Source: Burkholderia ambifaria AMMD
Lineage (GTDB): Bacteria > Pseudomonadota > Gammaproteobacteria > Burkholderiales > Burkholderiaceae
Length of the DNA stretch: 64,000 nucleotides
Direction: 5' to 3'
NCBI RefSeq assembly: GCF_000203915.1
Contig: NC_008391.1
Span: forward strand, 1,550,001 to 1,614,000
Shown here: positions 1-8,152 of the stretch, in pieces
How the letters are laid out: every line of letters begins with the position of its first letter
How positions within the stretch are numbered: position 1 is the first letter of the stretch
The notes under the pieces: generated by a model
What the model saw: only the letters and a program-made list of their open reading frames with translations
Told to the model about the DNA's origin: nothing
Databases searched by the model: none
Made by a program: the position numbers and the translations under genes

Positions 1-533
1 ATCCCCGCGGCGGACATCGTCGCCTGGTTGAAGAAGATGCGGCCGAAGTGGTCGCGATCGGGAAACACGTCGTCCTGGTTCGGCAGATTCGCGCCGCCCG
101 AGTCGACGAGGTACACGCACGGCAGCCGGTTTTCCGCGGCGATTTCCTGTGCGCGCACGTGCTTCTTCACGGTGATCGGGTAGTAGGTGCCCCCCTTGAC
201 CGTCGCGTCGTTGCACACGATCACGCACTCGCGGCCCGCGATCCGGCCGATGCCGGTGATCACGCCCGCGCCGGGCGCGTCGTCGTTGTACATGCCGTTC
301 GCCGCGAGCTGCGAGAACTCGAGGAACGGTGCGCCGGGATCGAGCAGTTGCGCGATCCGGTCGCGCGGCAGCAGCTTGCCGCGTGACAGGTGCTTGTCGC
401 GCGCGGCCTGGCCGCCGCCTTGCGCGAGCTGTTCGATCTTCGCGCGCAGGTCGGCGACGACCGCCTCCAGCGCCGCGGCGTTCGTGCGGAATTCTTCCGA
501 ACGCGGGTTCAGTTTCGATTCGATGATCGGCAT
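1..533 (-). CDS. liuB: Methylcrotonyl-CoA carboxylase carboxyltransferase (beta) subunit, 3' end cut by window
   Basis: Carboxyl transferase subunit of 3-methylcrotonyl-CoA carboxylase, the biotin-dependent step of leucine degradation after isovaleryl-CoA dehydrogenase. About 177 N-terminal residues are visible on the complement from ATG at 533; the C-terminal two thirds lie outside the window. Recognisable family stretches are [11 protein letters not shown] (about 50-60), [12 protein letters not shown], the [20 protein letters not shown] block and [19 protein letters not shown], all typical of MCC-beta and propionyl-CoA carboxylase-type transferases. The start has a GGAG upstream and lies 31 bp after the liuA stop on the same strand, so the two are probably co-transcribed. 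MCC-beta is preferred over PCC-beta because of the liuA neighbour and the near-identity of these blocks to MCC as I recall them. Confidence 0.9.
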   Translation of the reverse strand, partial: MPIIESKLNPRSEEFRTNAAALEAVVADLRAKIEQLAQGGGQAARDKHLSRGKLLPRDRIAQLLDPGAPFLEFSQLAANGMYNDDAPGAGVITGIGRIAGRECVIVCNDATVKGGTYYPITVKKHVRAQEIAAENRLPCVYLVDSGGANLPNQDDVFPDRDHFGRIFFNQATMSAAG

Positions 534-564
534 CGACGGGGCTCCGTTCGCGTGACGTGGGGCG

Positions 565-1746
565 TTACATCGTTTCCGCGAACAGCTCGCGGCCGATCAG
601 CATCCGGCGGATCTCGCTCGTGCCGGCGCCGATCTCGTACAGCTTCGCATCGCGCCACAGACGACCGACCGGGTATTCGTTGATATAGCCGTTGCCGCCG
701 AGGATCTGGATCGCCTCGCCGGCCATCCACGTGGCCTTCTCGGCCGTATAGAGGATCACGCCCGCGCAGTCCTTGCGCACCTGGCGAATATGGTCGCTGC
801 CCGCCGAGTCGAGATGGCGGCCGACCGCGTACAGGTAGGCGCGGCATGCCTGGAACGTCGTGTACATGTCGGCGACCTTGCCCTGGATCAGCTGGAACTC
901 GCCGATCGACCGGCCGAACTGCTTGCGGTCGTGGATATACGGGACCACCGCGTCGAGACACGCGGCCATGATGCCCGTCGGGCCGCCCGACAGCACCGCG
1001 CGCTCGTAGTCGAGGCCGCTCATCAGCACCTTCACGCCGCCGTTGAGCTGGCCGAGGATGTTCTCCTCCGGCACCTCGACGTCCTGGAACACGAGCTCGC
1101 CCGTGTGGGACCCGCGCATGCCGAGCTTGTCGAGTTTCTGCGCGACCGAGAAGCCCTTCATCCCCTTCTCGACGATGAAGGCGGTGATGCCGCGCGGGCC
1201 GGCGTCGAGGTCCGTCTTCGCGTAGACGACGAGCGTGTCGCAATCGGGGCCGTTAGTGATCCACATCTTCGTGCCGTTGAGCACGTAGCGGTCGCCGCGT
1301 TTGTCGGCGCGCAGCTTCATGCTGACGACGTCGGAGCCCGCGTTCGGCTCGCTCATCGCGAGCGCGCCGATGTGTTCGCCCGACACGAGCTTGGGCAGGT
1401 ACTTCTGCTTTTGCGCGTCGGTGCCGTTGCGGTGGATCTGGTTCACGCACAGGTTCGAGTGCGCGCCGTACGACAGGCCGATCGACGCCGATGCGCGCGA
1501 GATCTCCTCCATCGCGACCATGTGCGCGGTGTAGCCCATGTTCGCGCCGCCGTATTCCTCGGCCACTGTCATGCCGAGGACGCCGAGATCGCCGAACTTC
1601 TTCCACAGATCCATCGGAAACTGGTCGGTGCGGTCGACCTCCGCCGCGCGCGGCGTGATTTCCTTCGCCGCAAACGTCGCGACGGCGTCGCGCAGCATCT
1701 CGATGTCTTCACCGAGCATGAATTGCACGCCGGGCAGGTTGATCAT
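565..1746 (-). CDS. liuA: Isovaleryl-CoA dehydrogenase
   Basis: FAD-dependent acyl-CoA dehydrogenase of 393 aa that oxidises isovaleryl-CoA to 3-methylcrotonyl-CoA in leucine breakdown and passes electrons to ETF. The N-terminal, middle ([13 protein letters not shown], about 131-143) and C-terminal acyl-CoA dehydrogenase domains are complete. The catalytic base is visible where isovaleryl-CoA dehydrogenases carry it, as the Glu of LDYERA (about residue 248), while the usual C-terminal position reads YEIGAGTSE, also typical of this subfamily. Start chosen at 1746 (MINLPG) because GGAGGAGAC lies just upstream; the frame stays open further but adds 22 residues that do not look like family sequence. 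First gene of the liu operon, followed by liuB and divergent from a TetR regulator. Confidence 0.95.
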   Translation of the reverse strand: MINLPGVQFMLGEDIEMLRDAVATFAAKEITPRAAEVDRTDQFPMDLWKKFGDLGVLGMTVAEEYGGANMGYTAHMVAMEEISRASASIGLSYGAHSNLCVNQIHRNGTDAQKQKYLPKLVSGEHIGALAMSEPNAGSDVVSMKLRADKRGDRYVLNGTKMWITNGPDCDTLVVYAKTDLDAGPRGITAFIVEKGMKGFSVAQKLDKLGMRGSHTGELVFQDVEVPEENILGQLNGGVKVLMSGLDYERAVLSGGPTGIMAACLDAVVPYIHDRKQFGRSIGEFQLIQGKVADMYTTFQACRAYLYAVGRHLDSAGSDHIRQVRKDCAGVILYTAEKATWMAGEAIQILGGNGYINEYPVGRLWRDAKLYEIGAGTSEIRRMLIGRELFAETM

Positions 1747-1788
1747 GTCTCCTCCGTCTCCAGAAAGTGGGTCGCACGCGCCGATTTC

Positions 1789-1801
1789 TGAGTTTCGCTC
1801 A
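1789..1801. promoter_or_regulatory. Candidate operator: TGAG-N5-CTCA upstream of liuA
   Basis: TGAGTTTCGCTCA is an inverted repeat 43 bp upstream of the liuA start. It has the same half-sites and the same 5-bp spacing as a second site at 1891-1903, so one regulator, most simply the adjacent TetR protein, could bind both. Binding is inference. Confidence 0.5.
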
Positions 1802-1890
1802 AATCGGATCAATGCGTCGATTCATTAAGCCAATACAGCGGAAATTTTGCACAGTTTCGCGCCTCGTCCGGCTTGGCGTCAATAGTTTTT

Positions 1891-1903
1891 TGAGTGATAC
1901 TCA
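1891..1903. promoter_or_regulatory. Candidate operator: TGAGTGATACTCA before the TetR gene
   Basis: TGAGT-GAT-ACTCA is a perfect inverted repeat ending 14 bp before the TetR start codon, where it would cover the start region of the regulator's own transcript. It matches the site at 1789-1801 in its TGAG/CTCA half-sites, which suggests autoregulation plus control of the liu operon. Confidence 0.55.
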
Positions 1904-1917
1904 GATATCATCGCAGC

Positions 1918-2664
1918 ATGACAGCCGCTCCCGCCGACACCATGACCGCAACTGCCAGACCCGACCGCGCCGACCCGTCGCGCGCACCCGCCGGGCGCAA
2001 ATCCCAGCAGCGCGTGCAGGACATCCTGCGCGCCGGTCGTGAAGTGTTTGCCGAAAAGGGTTACGAGCATGCGACGGCCGCCGAGATCGCGCAGCGCGTC
2101 GGCGTGTCGGAGGCGACGGTGTTCAGCTATTTCCGCGGCAAGCGCGAGCTGTGCGCGCGCGTGATCGCCGATTGGTACGACGAAATCATTGCCGCGTTCG
2201 AACACGGGATGCCGGTGGAAGCATCGGTGCAGCACCAGTTCGCGTTCATCGTGCGCACCCACCTGCGGCTGATGCTGGTGAACGGCACGGGGCTGTGCGC
2301 GCTGGTGCTGTCGGAGGGTCGTGCGAAGCAGCATGCGCTGAGTGACGAGCTCACCGCGCTGCAGCGCCGCTACACGGCGCCGCTGATGGACGTGCTCGCG
2401 CGCGGCCAGGCAGCCGGGCAGGTGCGCCGCGACATGCCGCTGAGCCTGCTGCGCTCGATGGTGTTCGGGCCGATCGAGCACGTGCTGTGGGATGCGATCC
2501 TCGGGCACCGCAAGCTCGATACGGAAACGACGGTCACGCAGTTGGTCGACATGCTGTGGGCGGCCGTGCAGCCGCCCGCGCCGGAGCAGGCGGCGTTGGT
2601 GCGCTTCAGGAACGAGGTCGCGGAAGCCGTGCGGCGGCTGGAGGGGCAAGCGTCACGCGCGTGA
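1918..2664 (+). CDS. TetR/AcrR family regulator, candidate LiuQ-type
   Basis: Transcriptional regulator of 248 aa. The N-terminal TetR helix-turn-helix lies at about residues 25-70 (RVQDILRAGREVF, then ATAAEIAQRVGVSEATVFSYFRGK), followed by a divergent ligand-binding domain. It is transcribed divergently from liuA, with two matching inverted repeats in the intergenic region. Betaproteobacteria are known to control branched-chain amino acid degradation with a TetR-family regulator named LiuQ; this gene's position fits that role, but I cannot confirm orthology without comparison. Start set at ATG 1918 (MTAAPADTM); a longer frame from 1894 would run through the operator at 1891-1903 and is unlikely. 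Confidence 0.85.
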   Translation: MTAAPADTMTATARPDRADPSRAPAGRKSQQRVQDILRAGREVFAEKGYEHATAAEIAQRVGVSEATVFSYFRGKRELCARVIADWYDEIIAAFEHGMPVEASVQHQFAFIVRTHLRLMLVNGTGLCALVLSEGRAKQHALSDELTALQRRYTAPLMDVLARGQAAGQVRRDMPLSLLRSMVFGPIEHVLWDAILGHRKLDTETTVTQLVDMLWAAVQPPAPEQAALVRFRNEVAEAVRRLEGQASRA

Positions 2665-2736
2665 CGCCGGCGGGTTTCGCTTGCCTTCATCTGCTGCCCC
2701 GCCGCCGCTTCTACTTCATCTCGCGAGAACCGACCG

Positions 2737-3225
2737 CTACGAATCCTCGCTCACCCGCAGCGGCGCGCGGCTCTGCTCGTTGTTCAGATGGACGAACTTG
2801 CGCAGCAGCCGCATCAGTTCCTCCGAATCGCCCTCTCCCATTCCGTCGAACAGGCCGGCACGCAGTTCCTTCACCGACGGAATCAGGTGTGTGAGCAGTT
2901 CCACGCCCGCCGGCGTCAGCAGCAGGCGCCGCTGACGCCGCGGCAGCACTTCGCGGACGATCAATCCTTTCGCTTCGAGCCGGACCGCGAGATCCGCGGT
3001 GGTCGACGTGTCGAGCGCCACCCGCTGCGCGAGCGTCACCTGGTCGAGCCCCGGGCATTCGTAGAGCATCCGCAGGACCGCGTACTGCACCGGCGTCACG
3101 TCCCGGCCCAGCTTTTCATAGAACATCGCAACCGCGATCTGATGGGCGCGCCGGATCAGGTGCCCGGGTTCGTCGTACAGATCGAGCGGGAATGCCGGCG
3201 CGTCGGCGGGATTCGTTTTTTCCAT
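2737..3225 (-). CDS. MarR family transcriptional regulator
   Basis: Winged-helix regulator of 162 aa with the MarR layout: N-terminal helix (LIRRAHQIAVAMFYEKLG), then TPVQYAVLRMLYECPGLDQVTLAQRVALDTSTTADLAVRLEAKGLI (about 45-90) containing the recognition helix, and the wing VREVLPRRQRRLLLTPAG. It is divergent from the Rieske oxygenase gene at 3417, with a 7-3-7 perfect palindrome in between, so it probably represses that operon in response to an aromatic substrate. Start placed at ATG 3225 (MEKTNPADA); the open frame upstream to 3294 has no family resemblance. Confidence 0.88.
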   Translation of the reverse strand: MEKTNPADAPAFPLDLYDEPGHLIRRAHQIAVAMFYEKLGRDVTPVQYAVLRMLYECPGLDQVTLAQRVALDTSTTADLAVRLEAKGLIVREVLPRRQRRLLLTPAGVELLTHLIPSVKELRAGLFDGMGEGDSEELMRLLRKFVHLNNEQSRAPLRVSEDS

Positions 3226-3348
3226 GGATGAGTCGATGACATAGGCGGCGCACGCCGTTGCGTGCACCGACGGCATGGCGCTGCGTCGCGCCATTCCCGG
3301 GAAAACCAGTATACCGCCCGCCTTGCTCCCGCCAATCTCGATGAGTAC

Positions 3349-3365
3349 ACTGAATCACATTCAGT
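3349..3365. promoter_or_regulatory. Candidate MarR operator palindrome
   Basis: ACTGAAT-CAC-ATTCAGT is a perfect inverted repeat with 7-base arms, 51 bp before the oxygenase start and 123 bp before the MarR start. Size and symmetry fit a MarR dimer site in the divergent promoter region. Confidence 0.6.
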
Positions 3366-3416
3366 ACACGGAATGACGACGTGCCGCGTATCGGCGGCAC
3401 CGCCCTGAAGGAGACG

Positions 3417-4502
3417 ATGAACGTGTTTCTCAAGAACGCTTGGTATGTGGCCTGCACGCCCGATGACATCGACGGCAAGCCGCTGGGCCGCAAGATCTGC
3501 AACGAGCCGATGGTGTTTTACCGCGCGGCGGACGGCCAGGTCGCCGCGCTCGAGGACTTCTGCCCGCACCGCGGCGCGCCGCTGTCGCTGGGATTCGTGC
3601 GCGACGGCGTGCTCGTGTGCGGCTATCACGGGCTGGAAATGGGCTGCAACGGCAAGGCGGCCGGCATGCCGGGCCAGCGGGTCGGCGGCTTCCCGCCGAT
3701 TCGCAGCTTCCCCGTCGTCGAACAGTACGGCTTCATCTGGGTGTGGCCGGGCGATGCGTCCGAAGCCGATCCGGCCAAACTGCCCGCGCTGTCGTGGGCC
3801 GAGGATCCGGCCTGGGCGCACGGCGGCGGCCTGTATCACATCCGCTGCGACTACCGGCTGATGATCGACAACCTGATGGACCTCACGCACGAAACGTACG
3901 TGCATGCGACGAGCATCGGCCAGAAGGAAATCGACGAAGCTGCGCCGAAGACGACCGCCAACGGCGACGAAGTCGTCACGAGCCGCTTCATGCAGAACGT
4001 GATGCCGCCGCCGTTCTGGCGGATGGCGCTGCGCGGCAACGGGCTGGCCGACGACGTGCCGGTCGACCGCTGGCAGATCTGCCGCTTCACGCCGCCGAGC
4101 CACGTGATGATCGAAGTGGGCGTCGCGCATGCGGGCCACGGCGGCTACGACGCGCCGGCCGATCTGAAGGCGTCGTCGATCGTGGTCGACTTCATCACGC
4201 CCGAGACGGACACCTCGATCTGGTACTTCTGGGGGATGGCGCGCAACTTCCGGCCCGACGATCACGCGCTGACCGCCGAAATCCGCGAAGGCCAGGGCAA
4301 GATCTTCGCCGAGGATCTCGAGATGCTCGAGCGCCAGCAGCTCAACCTCGAGCAGTGGCCGGAGCGCAAGCTGCTCAAGCTGAACATCGACGCCGGCGGC
4401 GTGCTGTCGCGCAAGGTGATCGAGCGGCTGCTCGCCGACGAACAGGCGTCGAGCCCGCAGCGCCCCGTGATTCCGGTCGCGCAGATCAAGGAGGCGTCAT
4501 GA
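3417..4502 (+). CDS. Rieske [2Fe-2S] ring-hydroxylating oxygenase, VanA-like (first copy)
   Basis: Terminal oxygenase component of 361 aa, similar to vanillate O-demethylase oxygenase VanA and related aromatic demethylases. The Rieske cluster ligands are C49-x-H51 (CPHRGAP) and C68-x2-H71 (CGYHGL). The mononuclear iron motif is D155-x2-H158-x4-H163 inside NLMDLTHETYVHATSIG. The protein needs an electron-transfer partner, supplied by the reductase whose ATG overlaps this stop codon. Start at 3417 (MNVFLKNAWYVA) has GGAG upstream and matches the usual VanA N-terminus; the frame open from 3381 is rejected. The substrate cannot be read from sequence; vanillate or another methoxylated aromatic acid is a reasonable guess from the nearby aromatic-acid symporter. 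Confidence 0.88.
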   Translation: MNVFLKNAWYVACTPDDIDGKPLGRKICNEPMVFYRAADGQVAALEDFCPHRGAPLSLGFVRDGVLVCGYHGLEMGCNGKAAGMPGQRVGGFPPIRSFPVVEQYGFIWVWPGDASEADPAKLPALSWAEDPAWAHGGGLYHIRCDYRLMIDNLMDLTHETYVHATSIGQKEIDEAAPKTTANGDEVVTSRFMQNVMPPPFWRMALRGNGLADDVPVDRWQICRFTPPSHVMIEVGVAHAGHGGYDAPADLKASSIVVDFITPETDTSIWYFWGMARNFRPDDHALTAEIREGQGKIFAEDLEMLERQQLNLEQWPERKLLKLNIDAGGVLSRKVIERLLADEQASSPQRPVIPVAQIKEAS

Positions 4503-5464
4503 GCGATGCGACGCTGACGGTGCGGGTCGCCCGCAAATGGCAGGAAGCGCGCGACATCTGCGGCTTCGAATTCGTCAGCGACGACGGCTCGCCGTTGCCG
4601 CGCTTCGACGCCGGCGCCCATATCGACGTGCATTTGCCGGGCGGCCTCGTGCGCCAGTACTCGCTGTGCAATCACCCGGAGCACGGCGACCGCTATCAGA
4701 TCGCGGTGCTGCGCGATGCCGACGGCCGCGGCGGCTCGCGCGCCATTCACGATGAAGTGCGGCAAGGCGATACCGTGCGGATCGGCCTTCCGCGCAATCA
4801 ATTCCCGCTCGCGCCCGACGCACCGCACCACCTGTTGCTCGCGGGCGGGATCGGCGTGACGCCGATTCTCTGCATGGCGGAACGGCTGTTCTCGTCCGGC
4901 ATCCCGTTCGACATGCACTACTGCGCGCGCTCGACCGACCGCATGGCGTTCGTCGAGCGGATCAACGCGGCCGGGTTCCATGACCGCGCGCGCTTCCACG
5001 TCGACGACGGCGACCCCGCGCAACGCTTCGACCTGGCCTCGGTGCTCGCCGCGGCGCCTGACGGCACGCACCTGTACGTCTGCGGCCCGCGCGGCTTCAT
5101 GGATGCGGTGCTGAGCGCCGCGCGCGAGCGCGGCTGGGCGGACGAGCGGCTGCATTACGAGTTCTTCGGCGGCGCGGTTGCGTCGTCCGGCGCCGATCGT
5201 GCGTTCCAGGTCCGGATCGCGAGCAGCGGCAAGGTGATCGACGTGCCGGCTGAATGCACGGTGATCGCGGCGCTGGCGGCCAACGGCGTCGAGATTCTTA
5301 CGTCGTGCGAGCAAGGCGTATGCGGCACCTGCGTGACGCGCGTGCTGGAAGGCGAGCCCGATCATCGCGATTCGTATCTGACGGAAGCGGAACAAGCGAC
5401 CGGCGACCAGTTCATGCCGTGCTGTTCGCGATCGCGAAGCGACCTGCTGGTACTCGATCTGTAG
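4499..5464 (+). CDS. VanB-type oxygenase reductase (FMN, NAD, 2Fe-2S)
   Basis: Class IA (phthalate dioxygenase reductase/VanB) oxidoreductase of 321 aa that carries electrons from NAD(P)H to the Rieske oxygenase. Domain order: flavin domain with RQYSLC (52-57), nucleotide domain with GGIGVTP (116-122) and CGPRGF (195-200), and a C-terminal plant-type ferredoxin with C270-x4-C275-x2-C278 and C308. Its ATG overlaps the upstream oxygenase stop (ATGA), indicating translational coupling. It is the only reductase gene in the cluster although two oxygenases flank it, so it probably serves both. Confidence 0.9.
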   Translation: MSDATLTVRVARKWQEARDICGFEFVSDDGSPLPRFDAGAHIDVHLPGGLVRQYSLCNHPEHGDRYQIAVLRDADGRGGSRAIHDEVRQGDTVRIGLPRNQFPLAPDAPHHLLLAGGIGVTPILCMAERLFSSGIPFDMHYCARSTDRMAFVERINAAGFHDRARFHVDDGDPAQRFDLASVLAAAPDGTHLYVCGPRGFMDAVLSAARERGWADERLHYEFFGGAVASSGADRAFQVRIASSGKVIDVPAECTVIAALAANGVEILTSCEQGVCGTCVTRVLEGEPDHRDSYLTEAEQATGDQFMPCCSRSRSDLLVLDL

Positions 5465-5512
5465 ACGGACCGCGCGGCGCGCGGCGGAAAACCACAATAC
5501 TGGAGACGATCA

Positions 5513-6574
5513 ATGGCGCATCATGCCGCACCACCAATCAATACTACTAAGTTTCCTATCGACCGATGGTGGGTCGCCGCGCTGTCATCCGAACTGACGG
5601 ACAAACCCGTCGCGCGCACGCTGCTCGGGCGCCCGGTCGTACTGTTCCGCTTGCCGTCCGGTGAAGTCGGTGCGCTGGAGGATCGCTGCTGCCACAAGTC
5701 GCTGCCGCTGTCGTGCGGCTCGCTCGAGGTGCGCGGCCTGCGCTGCGGCTATCACGGCCTGCTGTTCGACCGCGACGGCGCCTGCGTGGAGATTCCCGGC
5801 CAGGACCGGATTCCGGCGAAGGCGTGCGTGGCGTCGTATCCGGTGCGGGAACAGGACGCCATCGTATGGATCTGGATCGGCGCCGAAGCGCATGCTGAAC
5901 CGACCTGCGCGCCGCCGCGTTATCCGTTCCACTCGGATCCGCAATACCGGTTCGGCGGCGGCCACTACCATTACGACGCGCCGTATCAGCTGATTCACGA
6001 CAACCTGATGGACCTGAGCCACCTCGGCTATGTCCATCTGAAAACCATCGGCGGCAACGCGTCGCTGCACATGGGCGCGGAAACCCGCGTCAGCACCGAC
6101 GGCGACACGGTCACGCTGGTCCGCCGCATGCCCGATTCCGAACCGCCGCCGACCTACACGGCGGCATGGCCGTTCGCGGGCCGCGTCGATCGCTGGCAGG
6201 AAATCGAATTCCATGTGTCGCACATCCGAATCTGGACCGGCGCGATGGACGCCGGCACCGGCGACCTGCACGATCCGGCGCGCGGCGGCTTTCACATGCG
6301 CGGCTTTCACGGCATCACGCCCGAAACGGAAACGACGACGCACTACTTCTGGACCGTCGCGACCAATCCGCAGCACGACATCGAACGCGTCGCGCGAACG
6401 GTCATCGAGCAATCCGCGGCGACGTTCGACGAGGACAAGACCGTGATCGAGGCGCAATACCGGAATCAGCTGCGGTTCCCGGACCGCCGCCAGATCGACA
6501 TTCATGTCGACGCGGGCCCCAATCGCGCGCGGCGCGTGATCGAGCGGCTGCTGCTGCAACCCGAACCCGCGTAG
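5513..6574 (+). CDS. Rieske [2Fe-2S] ring-hydroxylating oxygenase, VanA-like (second copy)
   Basis: Second terminal oxygenase of the cluster, 353 aa. Rieske ligands are C59-x-H61 (RCCHKSLPL) and C78-x2-H81 (CGYHGL); the catalytic iron motif is D167-x2-H170-x4-H175 in NLMDLSHLGYVHLKTIG. It shares the fold and motif spacing of the first oxygenase but differs widely elsewhere, with HKSLPLSCG replacing HRGAPLS after the first cluster ligand, so it is a diverged paralogue likely to act on a different substrate or step. A GGAGAC ribosome binding site precedes the ATG, 48 bp after the reductase stop, and there is no sign of a separate promoter. Confidence 0.88.
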   Translation: MAHHAAPPINTTKFPIDRWWVAALSSELTDKPVARTLLGRPVVLFRLPSGEVGALEDRCCHKSLPLSCGSLEVRGLRCGYHGLLFDRDGACVEIPGQDRIPAKACVASYPVREQDAIVWIWIGAEAHAEPTCAPPRYPFHSDPQYRFGGGHYHYDAPYQLIHDNLMDLSHLGYVHLKTIGGNASLHMGAETRVSTDGDTVTLVRRMPDSEPPPTYTAAWPFAGRVDRWQEIEFHVSHIRIWTGAMDAGTGDLHDPARGGFHMRGFHGITPETETTTHYFWTVATNPQHDIERVARTVIEQSAATFDEDKTVIEAQYRNQLRFPDRRQIDIHVDAGPNRARRVIERLLLQPEPA

Positions 6575-6704
6575 CCGTCGCGCCGGCGCGCGTAACCCGG
6601 GCTGCTCGTCAGCCCACGCATTCGCTTTCGTCCCATTCGCTACGGCAGTGCGTCGATTTCATCCCAATCAATTAGTCATACTATTCTTATGAAGGATCTT
6701 TGAC

Positions 6705-8048
6705 GTGAGCGCAAATATCCGCAATACGATCGACGAATCCCCGATGAGCGCGTTTCAGACGATGGCGGTCACGGCCTGCGTCGTCCTGAACATGCTCGAT
6801 GGCTTCGACGTGCTCGCCATCGCGTTTGCCGCGCCGCATCTGGCAGCCGAGTGGAAACTGAGCGGCAAGGAAATCGGCCTGCTGCTGAGCGCCGGGCTGG
6901 CCGGCATGGGCCTCGGCTCGGTGCTGATCGCACCGCTGGCCGACCGCGTCGGCCGCCGCCGCATCATCCTGCTGTGCCTCGCCGTGATCTCGACCGGGAT
7001 GCTGGCCTGCGCGGCCACCCACAGCACGCTGCAACTCGCGGCCGCGCGTGCGTATACGGGGCTCGGCATCGGCGGCATGCTGGCGAGCCTGACCGTCATC
7101 AGCGGCGAGTACGCATCGAACAAATGGCGCAGCGCCGCGATCGGCATGCAGTCGACGGGCTACGCGATCGGCGCCACCGCCGGCGGCGTGATCGCCGGTT
7201 ACCTGCTGTCGACGTGGGGATGGCGCAGCGTGTTCGCGTTCGGCGGCATCCTGACGCTGATGTCGATCCCGATGGTGCTCGCGCTGCTGCCGGAATCGCT
7301 CGACTTCCTGCTCGCGCGGCGCCCGGACGACGCGCTGCCGAAAATCAACCGCATCCTCGCGAGAATGAAGCGCGTGCCGATCGACGCGCTGCCGGCCGCG
7401 ACCGCTTCCGTCGACACGGCGAACCCCGCGTCGAGCTGGACGGCCGTGCTGCGCGCACCGCTCACGCGCCGCACGATCGCGCTGTGGATCGCGTTCTTTC
7501 TCGTGATGGGCAGCTTCTACTTCGTCGTGAGCTGGACGCCGAAACTGCTGGTCCAGGCCGGCATGTCGGCATCGCAGGGCGTGACCGGCGGCGTGCTGCT
7601 CAATCTCGGCGGCATCGCGGGCGCGTCGCTCTTCAGCCTGCTGTCGACGCGGTTCGGCCTGCGCAACCTGCTGGGCGCGACGCTGCTGCTGGGCGGTGTG
7701 CTGATGGTCGTGTTCGGCGCGAACACCGGCTCGCTCGGCATCGGCATGACGGTCGCGGTGTTCCTCGGTGCGGTGATCAATGCGTGCGTGGCCGGCATGT
7801 ATGCGCTGTCGCCGACGCCGTATCCGGCCGAGATCCGCACGACCGGCATCGGTCTCGCGGTCGGCATCGGCCGCCTCGGCGCGATCCTGTCGCCGATGAC
7901 GGTCGGCGCGCTGCTGGACAACGGCTGGTCCGTGTCCCACCTCTATCTCGCGTTCCTCGTGCCGCTGGCCGGCGCGGCCATCGCCGTCGCCGTGGCGGGC
8001 GCGCGCGCCGCGGCACCGCGCCGGCAACGCGATCCGGCGCTGTCGTAA
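6705..8048 (+). CDS. MFS transporter, aromatic acid:H+ symporter family
   Basis: Inner-membrane importer of 447 aa with about 12 predicted membrane helices. The AAHS signature DGFD sits in the first helix (NMLDGFDVLAIAFAAPHL) and the MFS loop motif LADRVGRRR follows helix 2; both are shared with PcaK, VanK and BenK-type aromatic acid permeases. Start assigned at GTG 6705 because AAGGATCTTT lies just upstream; an in-frame ATG at 6744 is an alternative that would shorten the protein by 13 residues. It follows the two oxygenases on the same strand and would supply their substrate. The gap of 130 bp includes TAGT-CAT-ACTA (6673-6683), which may be a regulatory site. Confidence 0.88.
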   Translation: MSANIRNTIDESPMSAFQTMAVTACVVLNMLDGFDVLAIAFAAPHLAAEWKLSGKEIGLLLSAGLAGMGLGSVLIAPLADRVGRRRIILLCLAVISTGMLACAATHSTLQLAAARAYTGLGIGGMLASLTVISGEYASNKWRSAAIGMQSTGYAIGATAGGVIAGYLLSTWGWRSVFAFGGILTLMSIPMVLALLPESLDFLLARRPDDALPKINRILARMKRVPIDALPAATASVDTANPASSWTAVLRAPLTRRTIALWIAFFLVMGSFYFVVSWTPKLLVQAGMSASQGVTGGVLLNLGGIAGASLFSLLSTRFGLRNLLGATLLLGGVLMVVFGANTGSLGIGMTVAVFLGAVINACVAGMYALSPTPYPAEIRTTGIGLAVGIGRLGAILSPMTVGALLDNGWSVSHLYLAFLVPLAGAAIAVAVAGARAAAPRRQRDPALS

Positions 8049-8123
8049 CGCACGACACCCGCAGGCTCGACCGATACCCGTCGGTACCCCCGGCATGTCC
8101 GGGGCAATCAAAAAAAACGATAA

Positions 8124-8133
8124 GTAGATCTAC
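8124..8133. promoter_or_regulatory. Palindrome GTAGATCTAC upstream of the porin
   Basis: A perfect 10-base palindrome 19 bp before the porin ATG. It differs from the MarR site at 3349-3365. No function can be assigned. Confidence 0.25.
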
Positions 8134-8152
8134 ATACTGTTTGGAGACAGCC

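Noticed and set aside
565..1812. Longer liuA reading beginning near 1812
   Set aside because: The extra 22 residues run through the operator at 1789-1801 and lack family character; a strong ribosome binding site supports 1746.
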